NCBI RefSeq assembly: GCF_000429965.1
Contig: NZ_KE387007.1
Coordinates: 161,134-225,133 of the forward strand
Direction: 5' to 3'
DNA: 64,000 nucleotides
From: Desulfogranum mediterraneum DSM 13871
Lineage (GTDB): Bacteria > Desulfobacterota > Desulfobulbia > Desulfobulbales > Desulfobulbaceae
Every line of letters begins with the position of its first letter. Position 1 is the first letter of the stretch. The notes beneath the pieces are model-generated. The model saw nothing but the letters and a program-made list of their open reading frames with translations, was not told the origin of the DNA and did not search any database. Both the position numbers and the translations under genes were made by a program. Positions 24,981 through 34,071 of this stretch are shown piece after piece.

Positions 24981-27565
24981 TGGAGAGGAGTCTGCGTTTT
25001 CATCAGGATGGGCTGGAGGATCTCTGGCAGCAGGGGCTCAGCGGCCATGCACTGCTGCAGCGCTATACGGATCTGGTCGATGGATTTATTGCCGACCATC
25101 TGCAGCAGGCCAGGGACAAGGTCCGGCCCGACGGCGCCATTGCCGTCATCGCCCTGGGGGGGTATGGCCGCTCCGAGCTCTATCCCTATTCGGATATCGA
25201 TCTGCTGCTGCTCCATGATCGAGCCGCAGCCAAGAGCATGGCGGAGGTGGCAGAGGCGATTCTCTATCCCCTCTGGAACGAGGGGCTGGACGTGGGCCAC
25301 AGTGTCCGTACGGTAAAGGATGCCATAAACTTTGCCGGGGAGGACTATATCTTTCAGGTGGCCCTGTTGGATGCCCGTCTGATCGGTGGCTCCGAGGAGT
25401 TGTTCGCAGAACTGCAGGGCAGGTACACCAAGAAGATCTTCGAGGGACGACGGGCCGCATTCGTGGTCTCCATGGAGGAGTTGCGCAGGCAGCGCCGGCA
25501 GAAATTCGGCAGCCATGCCTACCTGCTGGAGCCCCACATCAAGGAGGGCAAGGGCGGCATGCGGGATATCCAGGCCATGCTCTGGGTGGCCAAGGGGGTT
25601 TTCGGGCTGACAGATCTGGATGCCATCGCCTCCTCGGCCATGATCAGTGTGCAGGATCGCGTCTCCCTGGAAGACTCCTGGGACATGCTGGTCAAGGTCC
25701 GTAATAGGCTCCATTACCTGCGGCGGCGCAAGGATGACCAGCTGATCTTCGAGTACCAGGAAGAGATGGCCACGGCCTTTGGCTACCAGGAAGTGCACGG
25801 GATGCTACCGGTGGAACACTTCATGCGGGAGCTCTATGGCCACCTCCAGAACATCGCCGTGGTCACGGATATCTTTTTCGAGCATGTCCAGGAAGTGCTT
25901 GGCCTGGTCGGGAAAAATGAAGAAGAGCGGCAGCTGGAGCGCTTTGTGGTTGTCCGCGGCGATACCATCCGCTTGACTCGGATCGAGGCCTTGAAGGAGC
26001 GGCCCTATCTGTTGATGCGCCTCTTTCTGCTGGCAGGGCGAAGCGGCTATCCGCTCCATCACCGGACCCGGCAGGCGATCAGCACTTCCCTGGAGCTGGT
26101 GGATGAGCCCTTCCGGCGTTCCAAAAAGGTTGCCCGGATCTTCATGGAGCTGCTCGTTGAGAGCAGGGAGGTCTTTCCGGTGCTGGAGAGTATGTTGGTT
26201 TGCGGGTTGTTGCCGGCCTATCTTCCTGAATTTGCAAGCATCGAGTCCCTGGCCCAGCATGACCTCTACCACCTCTATACGGTGGACCGGCATCAGTTGC
26301 AGACCGTGGCCGAGCTCCATGGCCTCCGGCAGGAGCTGGGGGATCTTTTTGCAGAGCTTAGAGCTCCGCAGCTGCTCTACCTTGCCGCCCTGCTCCATGA
26401 TGTGGGCAAGGGCAAGCAGAGCGATCACAGTGAGCAGGGGGCAGCCATGGTGACGGAGATCGGAAAGAGGATACAGTTAGCTGAAGAGGAGGTCGAGCTG
26501 CTCTCCTTTCTGGTTCGCTATCACCTCTTTCTCCCGGAAAATGCCCTGCGCAGGGACCTGAGTGACCAGCATTTTATCCAACAGAGTGCCGCCCTGATTC
26601 AGGACAGCCAGCGGTTGACCATGCTCTATCTGCTCACCATTGCCGATTCCAAGGCAACCGGCCCTGCAGCCTGGTCCAGCTGGAAGTCCAGCCTGCTCTC
26701 CGAACTCTACCTCCAGGTCAAGGCCTGCCTGGAGGCAGGCTGTGAACAGGAAGACAGCGCAGAACTCGGCGAGGAACAGGGGCTGGTCTGGTTGCGTGAG
26801 CAGCTGGAACAGGGACTTGCCCGTCAGGGCCAGGCCGAGATCGGGGTGGCTGCCCTGCCCGGGGCCTATCTGCTCAGCTTTACCCCGGAGGAGGTGTTGG
26901 AGCATCTGGCCCTCCATAAAAAACATCTGGGCAGGCTCCGGCAGCAGGTCTTGCTCTTTCCGGCAGCAGGAGCCGATTCCTGGTCCCTGTTGATCATGAG
27001 CCGGGATCGGAGCGGGCTGCTGGCCAAGTTGTGCGGGGTTTTGGCCCTCCACAACCTCCTGGTCCGTTCGGCCAAGATCTTTACCTGGCCGGACGGCACG
27101 GCGGTGGATGTGCTGGAGGTCAGCTCCCTGCTGGAGCGTGACTTCGTCGATCTGGACTGGGCGGCCGTGGAGCAGGATTGTAACCGGGCCATCAACTATC
27201 GTCTGGATATCGCCTACAAGCTCCATCACAAGCTGCAGCCCATCGGCATGGGCCGCTCCCGTCAGGTGCAGCAGCTGGAGCGAAAGATCGTAATCGATAA
27301 CCAGATCTCCCGGCAACACACGGTCATCGAGGTCTATGGTGGAGACCGCTATGGGACCCTCTATCAACTGACCCAGGCCCTGGCGGATTTTAAGCTGGAT
27401 ATCCACAGCGCCCGGGTCGCCACCGAGGTGGAGCAGCTGATCATTGTCTTTTATCTGACCATTGCTGGGGCCAAGTTGTCAGATCCGGCCCTGCAGGCCA
27501 GGGTTGAACAGACCCTGCTGGACATTATCGGTAGTAAGGAAGAAGAACCGTTGCTCTCTGCCTGA
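24980..27565 (+). CDS. glnD: PII uridylyltransferase/uridylyl-removing enzyme
   Basis: An 861-residue sensor of glutamine that adds UMP to PII when glutamine is low and removes it when high. The nucleotidyltransferase site is [20 protein letters not shown] (about 57-76). The GlnD helical linker follows. The HD domain for de-uridylylation is in [19 protein letters not shown] (about 470-488). Two ACT domains, which bind glutamine, end the protein ([20 protein letters not shown] onwards, and [20 protein letters not shown]). All catalytic residues appear intact. It overlaps the PII gene by one base and is followed, 89 bp later, by glnA. Length is near the usual 850-900 residues. Confidence 0.95.
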
Positions 27566-27654
27566 GATCGTGCTGCGGCGAGCAACCGAGGTACCTGAAA
27601 CTCATCCGGAGGCATCCGGATATACTTATCCCTTTAAGAACGAGGAGACGAACA

Positions 27655-28983
27655 ATGACGCGTGACGAAATTATGCAAATCATAGAGGAAAAAAATGTCA
27701 ATTTTTTCCGTCTGCAGTTTGTGGATATCTTTGGCTTCATGAAAAATGTGGCCATCCCCAGGAGCCAGATCGAAAAGGCCCTGGACGGGCAGATGATGTT
27801 TGACGGTTCCTCTATCGACGGTTTTGTCCGCATCAATGAGTCGGACATGTACCTGAAGCCGGATTATGATACCTTCACCGTCCTGCCCTGGCGGCAGGCC
27901 AACGGCAGCAACGCGGCCCGGATCATCTGTGATGTCTATAAGGCGGACGGCTCTCCCTTTGAGGGTTGCCCCCGGGTCAACCTGAAGCGGGTCCTGGCCG
28001 AGGCCAAAGACCTGGGTTACACCATGAACGTGGGCACCGAGAGCGAGTTCTTCCTCTTTGAGCGGGACGAGGACGGCTTTTCCACCACCGATACCAACGA
28101 TGTTGCCGGCTACTTTGACGTGGATCCGGAAGACTCGGGGATCAACTGCCGCCGGAAGATCATCGAGACCCTGGAGGAGATGGGTTTTGAGATCGAGGCC
28201 TCCCACCATGAGGTTGCCGAAGGCCAGCACGAGATCAACTTCAAGTATGCCGATGCCCTGGCAGCTGCCGACAATACCATGACCTACAAGTGGGTGGTTC
28301 GTTCCATTGCATCCGAATTCGGCTTCCATGCCACCTTCATGCCCAAGCCGATCTTTGGGATCAACGGTTCCGGGATGCACTGTAACCAGTCGCTCTTCAA
28401 CCTGGACGGCACCAACGCCTTCTATGATGAGAAGGCGCCCCTCCAGCTCAGCGAGGTGGCCTATAAGTACATTGCCGGCATCGCCAAGAATGCCAAGGGT
28501 TTTGTGGCCGTGACCAACCCCCTGGTCAACTCCTACAAGCGGCTGGTTGCCGGTTATGAGGCCCCGGTCTATGTGGCCTGGTCTGCCTCCAACCGTTCCG
28601 CCCTGATCCGGATCCCCGCCTCCCGCGGCATGGGTACCAGGACCGAGGTGCGCTGTCCGGATCCGACCTGTAACCCCTACCTGGCCTTTGCCATGATGCT
28701 CGACTCCGGCCTGGACGGCATCAGGAACAACCTGGAGGCCCCTGCGGCGGTGGATCTGGATATCTTTGAGATGACCCCGGCCGAGAAAGAGGCCGCAGGT
28801 ATCGAGAGCCTGCCTGCCAACCTCCAGGAGGCGGTGGAGGCCCTGAAGGCCAACCCCATCGCCAAGCAGGCCCTGGGCGAGCACATCTTTGAGAAGTTTG
28901 TCGAAGGCAAGGAGGCGGAGTGGGATTCCTACCGCACCGCTGTCACCGACTGGGAACTCCAGAACTACCTGGATAACTACTAG
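27655..28983 (+). CDS. glnA: Glutamine synthetase, GSI-alpha type
   Basis: A 442-residue type I glutamine synthetase, which makes glutamine from glutamate, ammonia and ATP as a dodecamer. Signatures are FDGSSIDGF, the metal-site [29 protein letters not shown] (ATP site), and [21 protein letters not shown]. The length and the sequence near the C terminus ([16 protein letters not shown], where enterobacterial GSI has its adenylylation tyrosine in NLYDLP) show the alpha subtype, which lacks that tyrosine. So control by GlnE adenylylation is not expected, though GlnD and PII are encoded just upstream. GAGGAG precedes the ATG. A strong terminator follows. Confidence 0.95.
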   Translation: MTRDEIMQIIEEKNVNFFRLQFVDIFGFMKNVAIPRSQIEKALDGQMMFDGSSIDGFVRINESDMYLKPDYDTFTVLPWRQANGSNAARIICDVYKADGSPFEGCPRVNLKRVLAEAKDLGYTMNVGTESEFFLFERDEDGFSTTDTNDVAGYFDVDPEDSGINCRRKIIETLEEMGFEIEASHHEVAEGQHEINFKYADALAAADNTMTYKWVVRSIASEFGFHATFMPKPIFGINGSGMHCNQSLFNLDGTNAFYDEKAPLQLSEVAYKYIAGIAKNAKGFVAVTNPLVNSYKRLVAGYEAPVYVAWSASNRSALIRIPASRGMGTRTEVRCPDPTCNPYLAFAMMLDSGLDGIRNNLEAPAAVDLDIFEMTPAEKEAAGIESLPANLQEAVEALKANPIAKQALGEHIFEKFVEGKEAEWDSYRTAVTDWELQNYLDNY

Positions 28984-29056
28984 TCTGCCGGCCTACAGTC
29001 TGCAGCGTTCCGGCAGTCCGGCCTTCAGGGCTGTGCTGCCGGTGTAGCCATGGGAC

Positions 29057-29094
29057 AAAAAAAGGGTGTCTGCCTCCTGGCAGACACCCTTTTT
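29057..29094 (+). terminator. Bidirectional intrinsic terminator after glnA
   Basis: A 13-15-bp perfect stem (AAAGGGTGTCTGCC / GGCAGACACCCTTT) with a four-base loop is preceded by an A-run and followed by a T-run. It can stop both glnA on plus and the PEP-CTERM gene on minus. Confidence 0.92.
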
Positions 29095-29114
29095 GCGTAT
29101 AGGGAAGGGAATGA

Positions 29115-29876
29115 CTATTGTTTCGTCTTCCTCCGCAGCAGTCCGCTCAGACCGGCCAGTCCCAGGCCGAAGAGCAGGGAGGTGGCGGGTTCGGGTATCG
29201 GGGAAACCCGGCCTTCGATCACATCGTTGCCGCAGAACATGGTCCAGTGGATGCCAAGGCTGGTCACCTCACTGAACTCCTCTGGTAGATCCATGGTGAT
29301 GGTGAGGCTGTCCATCGTCTTACCCCAGGTGCCGGTTGAGAGGGGCGTTTCAGGGGAAAAGGTTTGATACTGCCACTCTTGAGTATCTCGCAGGCTCCCT
29401 CCGGCAATGACCCCCTTGCCGACCATGACAGGAAGCAGTTGCGCGTCCCCGTCTGCCTGGAGTTGGATGGCGTAATTCCAGACCGTGTCGGTGTGGTCCT
29501 TGCTGTTTGCCTGGTAGTGGTTGTCAGCGCTCCCGGTTGGTTTCCAGCCTGCGGTTGCCAGAAAGAGGTTCCCCAAGGAGTATTCAGGCCTATTCATATA
29601 GGATGATCCGAAAAAAGCGGAATGGATGGTCACCTTCAGCGCCGCGCCGCTGAAGGCAACGTCCATGTGGGTGACATCAAAAACTCCCTCATCTCTGGGG
29701 TCGTGAACGTCCCCTGACGGCGTGCTGCCAGGGTTCCCCCAGTAGGAACTGGTACCGTCAGGATTTGGTCCAGGGCCTGCATGGTCGTAAATGGTGGCCG
29801 CCGAACCGCTGGCCGTAAGGCCGAACAGCAAGGCGGTGAAGGCCAGGGCGCCAATGGTGATAAGGTTTCTTTTCAT
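29115..29876 (-). CDS. PEP-CTERM sorting-domain protein
   Basis: A 253-residue exported protein. Residues 1-27 form a signal peptide ending SGSAA. The C terminus is a classical PEP-CTERM: IPEPATSLLFGLGLAGL followed by SGLLRRKTKQ, i.e. Pro-Glu-Pro, a membrane helix and a basic tail. Exosortase (EpsH/XrtA) recognises and cleaves this tail, and the proteins usually go to the exopolysaccharide matrix. The body is beta-rich, with no known catalytic domain (GVFDVTHMDVAFSGAALKV, MDLPEEFSEVTSLGIHWTMF). No exosortase is in the window. A sigma54-like promoter lies about 45 bp upstream, in line with control of such genes by PrsR-type sigma54 activators. It is divergent from the RTX adhesin gene. Confidence 0.9.
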   Translation of the reverse strand: MKRNLITIGALAFTALLFGLTASGSAATIYDHAGPGPNPDGTSSYWGNPGSTPSGDVHDPRDEGVFDVTHMDVAFSGAALKVTIHSAFFGSSYMNRPEYSLGNLFLATAGWKPTGSADNHYQANSKDHTDTVWNYAIQLQADGDAQLLPVMVGKGVIAGGSLRDTQEWQYQTFSPETPLSTGTWGKTMDSLTITMDLPEEFSEVTSLGIHWTMFCGNDVIEGRVSPIPEPATSLLFGLGLAGLSGLLRRKTKQ

Positions 29877-29917
29877 AGCTGTTCCTCCTGTGGTACTGCT
29901 CTATCTCAACTCCCGAC

Positions 29918-29933
29918 TGCCAACGTCCGGCCA
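29918..29933 (-). promoter_or_regulatory. Candidate sigma54 promoter of the PEP-CTERM gene
   Basis: Read on the minus strand the site is TGGCCGGACGTTGGCA, which keeps the GG-N10-GC core with TGGC and GCA ends. It lies about 40 bp before the ATG at 29876. PEP-CTERM genes are often sigma54-controlled, which raises plausibility. Confidence 0.45.
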
Positions 29934-29989
29934 GGGTGGAGTTTATTTTTTATCGTACTCTCATGATAATCTCTTAGAAATTTTCTACC

Positions 29990-30007
29990 ATTGTACCTTG
30001 GTACAAT
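29990..30007. promoter_or_regulatory. 18-bp dyad between PEP-CTERM and adhesin genes
   Basis: ATTGTACC and GGTACAAT are exact inverted arms separated by TT. The dyad lies in the shared upstream region of two divergent surface-protein genes, 103 bp before the adhesin start, and looks like an operator for a dimeric regulator. Confidence 0.45.
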
Positions 30008-30109
30008 AGACGAAGAATAGCCAGTGAATTATGCTAGAGGAAAGATGAAAACTCGTACTCAGCAACCGAGCGCACCGCCGGTTGTTGTCAGGTATTTGGA
30101 GGGAAAGAG

Positions 30110-33100
30110 ATGGCTAACCAGGATATGCAGCAGGTAGGGACCAGTTTTATCGTCTACGGAACCGTGAAGGCGGTCGGTGAGGACGGCTTTGAGCGACTCC
30201 TTGCTCCCAACAGTCCGGTCTTTGCCAACGAACGGATTGTCACCGGTCCGGACGGCAGTATCTCCATCGTCTTTGCCGACGGTGAGATCCAACTGGACCT
30301 GGGCCGGATGAGTGAAGTGGTCCTGGATGAAGAGGTCTTTGCCGGGGAGGAGAGCGCCGGGGATGGTGCTGCCACGGTGGAAGACATCCAGCTTGCCCTG
30401 GAGGATGAGACCTTTGACCCCACCCTGCAACTGGAGCCTCCTGCCGCCGGCGGGGCCGCTGCAGGAGAGGGGGGCGGCGGCAGGAAGATCGTCAGCCTGA
30501 CACCGGATCAGCTGGAGGTTACCCCTGAGGCGGATGCGGAGACCACCGGGATCGAGCTGGACTTTCTGGACGCCCCGGGGGTGGATATCCTGCCCACGGA
30601 AGAGGTCCCGCTGCTTGCCGTTGAGCCGGCGCCGGTCTTCTTTACAACACCTGCGGCAGTGACCCCGCCGGAAGACATCCCGCCTCCCCCTCCGCCCCCA
30701 CCCCCATCAACACCCCTGGTTCCCGAGGCCAATGACGATACGGTCTACATCGAGGAGGGCTCGATGGGTGTTGATCAGGACGGCAGGCTGACTGTCAAAG
30801 GCAACGTGATCAGCGCGGAGCACAACAGCCAGTACCCCGGGGATCACCCGGACCAGAATCCCGATGTCAATGATGTGGCCGACGTGCCCATCCCGGGCGG
30901 CGACCTGACCCTGGTCGGGGTTTCCGGGGACTTTGCCCCCAACACGGTTTTTGCCTGGAATACGCCCCTGGCAACGGCCCAGGGGGGGACGATTACCTTT
31001 AGGCAGGACGGCAGCTACGAATATACGGCGCCGCCCTATATCCAGCACGAGGAGAGTGGCAAGGGCGACGGAACCCCTGATTTCGAGCAGTTTCGCTATA
31101 CGGTGCAAGACGTCAACGGCCAGCAGGCCGAGGCAAACCTGACCATCAACATCACCGATACTGCTCCGGAAACCCAGGAGGCGGTCAACACCTTCTTTGT
31201 CTCCGAATATGCCGGCTATGACAACATGGTGGGCACCTATACCCTGGAAGAGGATGAGTTCGGCAACCTGATTCCGGTCTTCAAGACCATCGCCGATCCG
31301 GATCAGTCCCTGGATCAGATCCTGGTGGCCAGTACCAACGATGCCGTGGGTGGCAGCTTCAAGGAGGCCTCGCCCCAGCCCCTGGTCCATGAGGCCGATG
31401 CCGATGTGAAACTCTTTCTGGTTGCCGATGGCGCCGGGAGCTACAAGGATGGTGGCGGCAACACCGTGGATAGGATTCCCGCCGGCAGTCAGCTCCGTTT
31501 CGAGATCGACTATGCTGCCGATAATAGCGTGGAGGCGGCGCGGCTGCAGTACAGTAGTGATGGCGGGCTCACCTGGCAGGACTATCACGGACCCGGCCCC
31601 AACCCTGCCTACAACACCTACTTCATGGATCCGCAGTTCAATGCCGACGGCTTTGATCATTTCCGGAATGAAGAGGGGGATCCGATCAGCAGCCTGGGCG
31701 AGCTGGCAGACAACCCTGGCTATGAGATCCATATCGAAGATCTCTATGGGGGCGGTGACGAGGATCATTCCGATGCGGTGCTGCGGGTTGAAAAGGGCCC
31801 CACCGTGGACGAGAAGAACCTGGAGGACGGCAGTGCCCCTGACAGCAGTGCCCTGGAGGTGGGCGGCAACCTCTATACCGACGGCAACCTGGTGGTTGAC
31901 GGCAAGATAGATCCGGGTGCCGATCCCCTCTCCATAAAGTTTGCAGGCCAGGGCGATGACGCCTTCATGAAACTCGACGGCAGCGGTGATTCCATCACCA
32001 TCAAAAGTGCCACCGGCACCCTGACCATAAATGACGACGGCAGCTGGAGCTATGTCCTTGAGGACAACAGCATCGCCCATACGGACAACACGGCCGGGCG
32101 CGCCGACGGGGACAGTGACGTCGGCAGCGGTGATCAGGTGCAGGATGTCTTTAATCTGGTGGTGGAGGATATCGACGGCGATGCCGTCACCCCCCGGATC
32201 ATCATCAACATCAACGATGACGGCCCTGAGATAGGCAACCCCCAGGATGCGATTCTTGGTAATGAAGGCGGCAATAGCGTAACCGGTGATCTGAGGGCCA
32301 GTTACAATGCCGACGGACCGGCTGAAAGCGCTGATGCCGGTCTCGCCGTAGCCATTACCGGATTTCCTGAACCAGGCACAAGTGATGACCCACGTACTGT
32401 GGTCGATGATAACGGCAATTATTTAACCTCCAACAACCAGCTTCTCTACTACCGGGATGATGGGGAAGGTGGTTTGATCGCAGGCTTTGAGGAAGGTGAT
32501 AGTTTTCAGACGGTCTTCACCGTTAAGGTCGATGTTGATAGCGATGATAAGGCAACCTATACGGTCACCCTTGATGAAGAAAATTCCCTGGATGCCCCTT
32601 CCTCTCTTGACGATGAGACCGAGGGGAACAAGGTATCGGACCCAACTGTGACCTATCAGGCAACCATTACGGATGGAGATGGAGACCATGCCTCAACAGA
32701 GTTTGATGTGACCTTTGCAAATGGCCATCATATTAACGGAACCGACGATGATGAGGTGATCGCGGCAGGCTCTGGCAACGACTATATCCGTGCCGGTGGT
32801 GGCGAGGATGTCGTCGATGGCGGGGAAGGTAATGATGTCATCTTTGGTGAGGAGGGAGATGATACCATCAGTGGAGGTGATGGCCATGATACCTTGGTCG
32901 GTGGGAGCGGCAACGACAGCCTCTCCGGCGGGGAAGGTAACGATACCCTTGTGGGCGGCGACCAGAACGACGCCCTCTCCGGTGGCCCAGGCGACGATAC
33001 CATCCATGGCGGCAGCGGTGACGATGCCCTAGCCGGAGACAGCGGTGATGATACCCTGGAAGGCAACGACGGGGCTGATCAACTCCAGGGCAATGCGGGT

Positions 33101-33232
33101 GCTGACACCATCAGCGGCGGTGCGGGCAGTGATACCTTTGAACAGCAGGACCTGGACGATAATGAGGTTGCAGACTATGATGCAAGTGTGGATACCTCTG
33201 TAGACGATCTGGTACCGCCGATTACCCCCTGA
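30110..33232 (+). CDS. LapA-type RTX adhesin with retention module
   Basis: A 1040-residue type I secretion substrate. Residues 1-110 are the retention module that plugs the outer-membrane channel (FIVYGTVKAVGEDGFERLL, PNSPVFANERIVTGPDGSIS). P-A-A-G at 111-114 is a likely LapG cleavage site. A Pro-rich spacer follows (PPEDIPPPPPPPPPSTP), then VCBS/cadherin-like units (GGTITFRQDGSYEYTAP, FRYTVQDVNGQQAEANLTI, GTLTINDDGSWSYVLEDN). Residues about 877-1010 are a run of RTX nonapeptides (GGEGNDVIFGEEGDDTI) that bind calcium and mark type I export. The protein is short for the group, which commonly has thousands of residues. GGAGGG stands before the ATG. Convergent genes downstream encode the exporter. 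It should tether cells to surfaces until LapG cuts it. Confidence 0.9.
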   Translation: MANQDMQQVGTSFIVYGTVKAVGEDGFERLLAPNSPVFANERIVTGPDGSISIVFADGEIQLDLGRMSEVVLDEEVFAGEESAGDGAATVEDIQLALEDETFDPTLQLEPPAAGGAAAGEGGGGRKIVSLTPDQLEVTPEADAETTGIELDFLDAPGVDILPTEEVPLLAVEPAPVFFTTPAAVTPPEDIPPPPPPPPPSTPLVPEANDDTVYIEEGSMGVDQDGRLTVKGNVISAEHNSQYPGDHPDQNPDVNDVADVPIPGGDLTLVGVSGDFAPNTVFAWNTPLATAQGGTITFRQDGSYEYTAPPYIQHEESGKGDGTPDFEQFRYTVQDVNGQQAEANLTINITDTAPETQEAVNTFFVSEYAGYDNMVGTYTLEEDEFGNLIPVFKTIADPDQSLDQILVASTNDAVGGSFKEASPQPLVHEADADVKLFLVADGAGSYKDGGGNTVDRIPAGSQLRFEIDYAADNSVEAARLQYSSDGGLTWQDYHGPGPNPAYNTYFMDPQFNADGFDHFRNEEGDPISSLGELADNPGYEIHIEDLYGGGDEDHSDAVLRVEKGPTVDEKNLEDGSAPDSSALEVGGNLYTDGNLVVDGKIDPGADPLSIKFAGQGDDAFMKLDGSGDSITIKSATGTLTINDDGSWSYVLEDNSIAHTDNTAGRADGDSDVGSGDQVQDVFNLVVEDIDGDAVTPRIIININDDGPEIGNPQDAILGNEGGNSVTGDLRASYNADGPAESADAGLAVAITGFPEPGTSDDPRTVVDDNGNYLTSNNQLLYYRDDGEGGLIAGFEEGDSFQTVFTVKVDVDSDDKATYTVTLDEENSLDAPSSLDDETEGNKVSDPTVTYQATITDGDGDHASTEFDVTFANGHHINGTDDDEVIAAGSGNDYIRAGGGEDVVDGGEGNDVIFGEEGDDTISGGDGHDTLVGGSGNDSLSGGEGNDTLVGGDQNDALSGGPGDDTIHGGSGDDALAGDSGDDTLEGNDGADQLQGNAGADTISGGAGSDTFEQQDLDDNEVADYDASVDTSVDDLVPPITP
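30440..30451 (+). other. Predicted LapG cleavage site (P-A-A-G) in the adhesin
   Basis: Codons 111-114 read Pro-Ala-Ala-Gly right after the retention module. LapG cuts between two alanines in T/P-A-A-G at about residue 107-108 in Pseudomonas LapA, so motif and position agree. A second, less typical A-A-A-G occurs five residues later. Confidence 0.65.
32736..33140 (+). repeat. RTX nonapeptide-coding repeat block
   Basis: About fourteen to sixteen imperfect 27-bp units encode G-G-x-G-x-D-x-(I/L)-x. They are part of the adhesin gene and not a DNA-level element. Confidence 0.85.
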
Positions 33233-33262
33233 GCCGGGAGAGGCATCCTTTGGCTCTCCAGA

Positions 33263-33296
33263 CGGGCATTGCCATGGCGGCAATGCCCGTTTTTTT
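33263..33296 (+). terminator. Intrinsic terminator of the adhesin gene
   Basis: An 11-bp perfect stem (CGGGCATTGCC / GGCAATGCCCG) with a five-base loop is followed by seven T residues, 30 bp after the adhesin stop. Confidence 0.92.
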
Positions 33297-33298
33297 AT

Positions 33299-33434
33299 GG
33301 CTACTTTGAAAAGTGAGATTTTTCGATCAAGATCAAGGCATGGGGAAAAAGTAGCACAGGCATATAATAGATATTTCGAGGATACATTTTTTATTATAAC
33401 GCAGAGCTTTGAAGAAAAAGCAACGTTTCAAGAT
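33299..33434 (-). repeat. Dispersed intergenic repeat, copy 4 (inverted)
   Basis: This copy is in the opposite orientation: it opens GCTACTTTGAAAAGTGAGAT and TTTTCGATCAAGATCAAGG, continues with CACAGGCATATAATAGATAT, and closes ACGCAGAGCTTTGAAGAAAA with GCAACGTTTCAAG. It fills the whole gap between the adhesin terminator and the stop of the LuxR-type gene. Confidence 0.65.
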
Positions 33435-33438
33435 CGCC

Positions 33439-34071
33439 TCATGCCCTGTTGACCAGCAGGGCCAGGTTGAGCCGACCCCTGGTGGCGGTCTTGGCATAGA
33501 TGGCGCTGAGGTGGGCCTTGACGGTGCGTTCGGTGATCCCCAGTTGGGCGGCGATCTCCAGGTTGGACAGCCCCTCGGCAACCAGGCCGGCGATCTGGTA
33601 CTCCCGGTTGGAGAGCTGCTCCAGCAGTGGCGGGGTGGCCGTGGCCTCGCTACCGCTGGTGTCGGCGGGGGGCGTAGGCCTTCCGGCCATGATCAGGCGC
33701 TGCATCAGCTTCTGGTTCACCCAGACCGAGCCCGCGCCTATGGCGTTGGTGGCCTCGACCAGGCGCTGCGGATTGATGTAGCTGTTGGCGTAGCCCACGA
33801 TCCCGATGTGGAGACAGGCAAGCCCCTCTTCATCGTTGGGCCGGTCGGAGAGGACAAAGACCCTGCTCTCCGGCAGGGCCCTGCGCAGCTGCGCCAGGGT
33901 TGCCAGGTCCATCATCGCCTGGTGAATGAGCAGGACCTCAAAGCGGGTTTCCTGGAGGAGGATCTTCAGGTCCGCTCGGGTGGTGGCCTGGGTGACCAGA
34001 TGGTGGCTGTTCAGGGCGCTGTCCCAGCGCTGGCGCAGGGCTGAGTTGTTACAGCAGAGGAGCAGGTTCAT
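33439..34071 (-). CDS. LuxR-type regulator with atypical receiver
   Basis: A 210-residue NarL/LuxR-class protein. The C-terminal helix-turn-helix (about 148-205) is typical: LSNREYQIAGLVAEGLSNLE, IAAQLGITERTVKAHLSAIY. The N-terminal part has the receiver length and strand order, but where the phosphoacceptor Asp should be it reads VLLIHQAMMD, and the acidic pocket near the N terminus is replaced by LLLCCNNSA. So it probably is not phosphorylated and acts as a pseudo-receiver or senses something else. Its ATG directly follows the stop of the membrane-fusion gene (TGAATG), so it is the last gene of the exporter operon. CsgD/VpsT relatives of this class bind c-di-GMP and control matrix genes; that comparison is a suggestion only. 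Confidence 0.82.
   Translation of the reverse strand: MNLLLCCNNSALRQRWDSALNSHHLVTQATTRADLKILLQETRFEVLLIHQAMMDLATLAQLRRALPESRVFVLSDRPNDEEGLACLHIGIVGYANSYINPQRLVEATNAIGAGSVWVNQKLMQRLIMAGRPTPPADTSGSEATATPPLLEQLSNREYQIAGLVAEGLSNLEIAAQLGITERTVKAHLSAIYAKTATRGRLNLALLVNRA

Noticed and set aside
30707-32080. 457-codon minus-strand frame
   Set aside because: Antisense to the adhesin gene; its Val/Gly/Ile-rich pattern mirrors the Asp-rich repeats of the adhesin.
32736-33140. Short 27-bp repeats as a possible CRISPR or satellite
   Set aside because: They encode RTX nonapeptides in an open frame, and the units vary.
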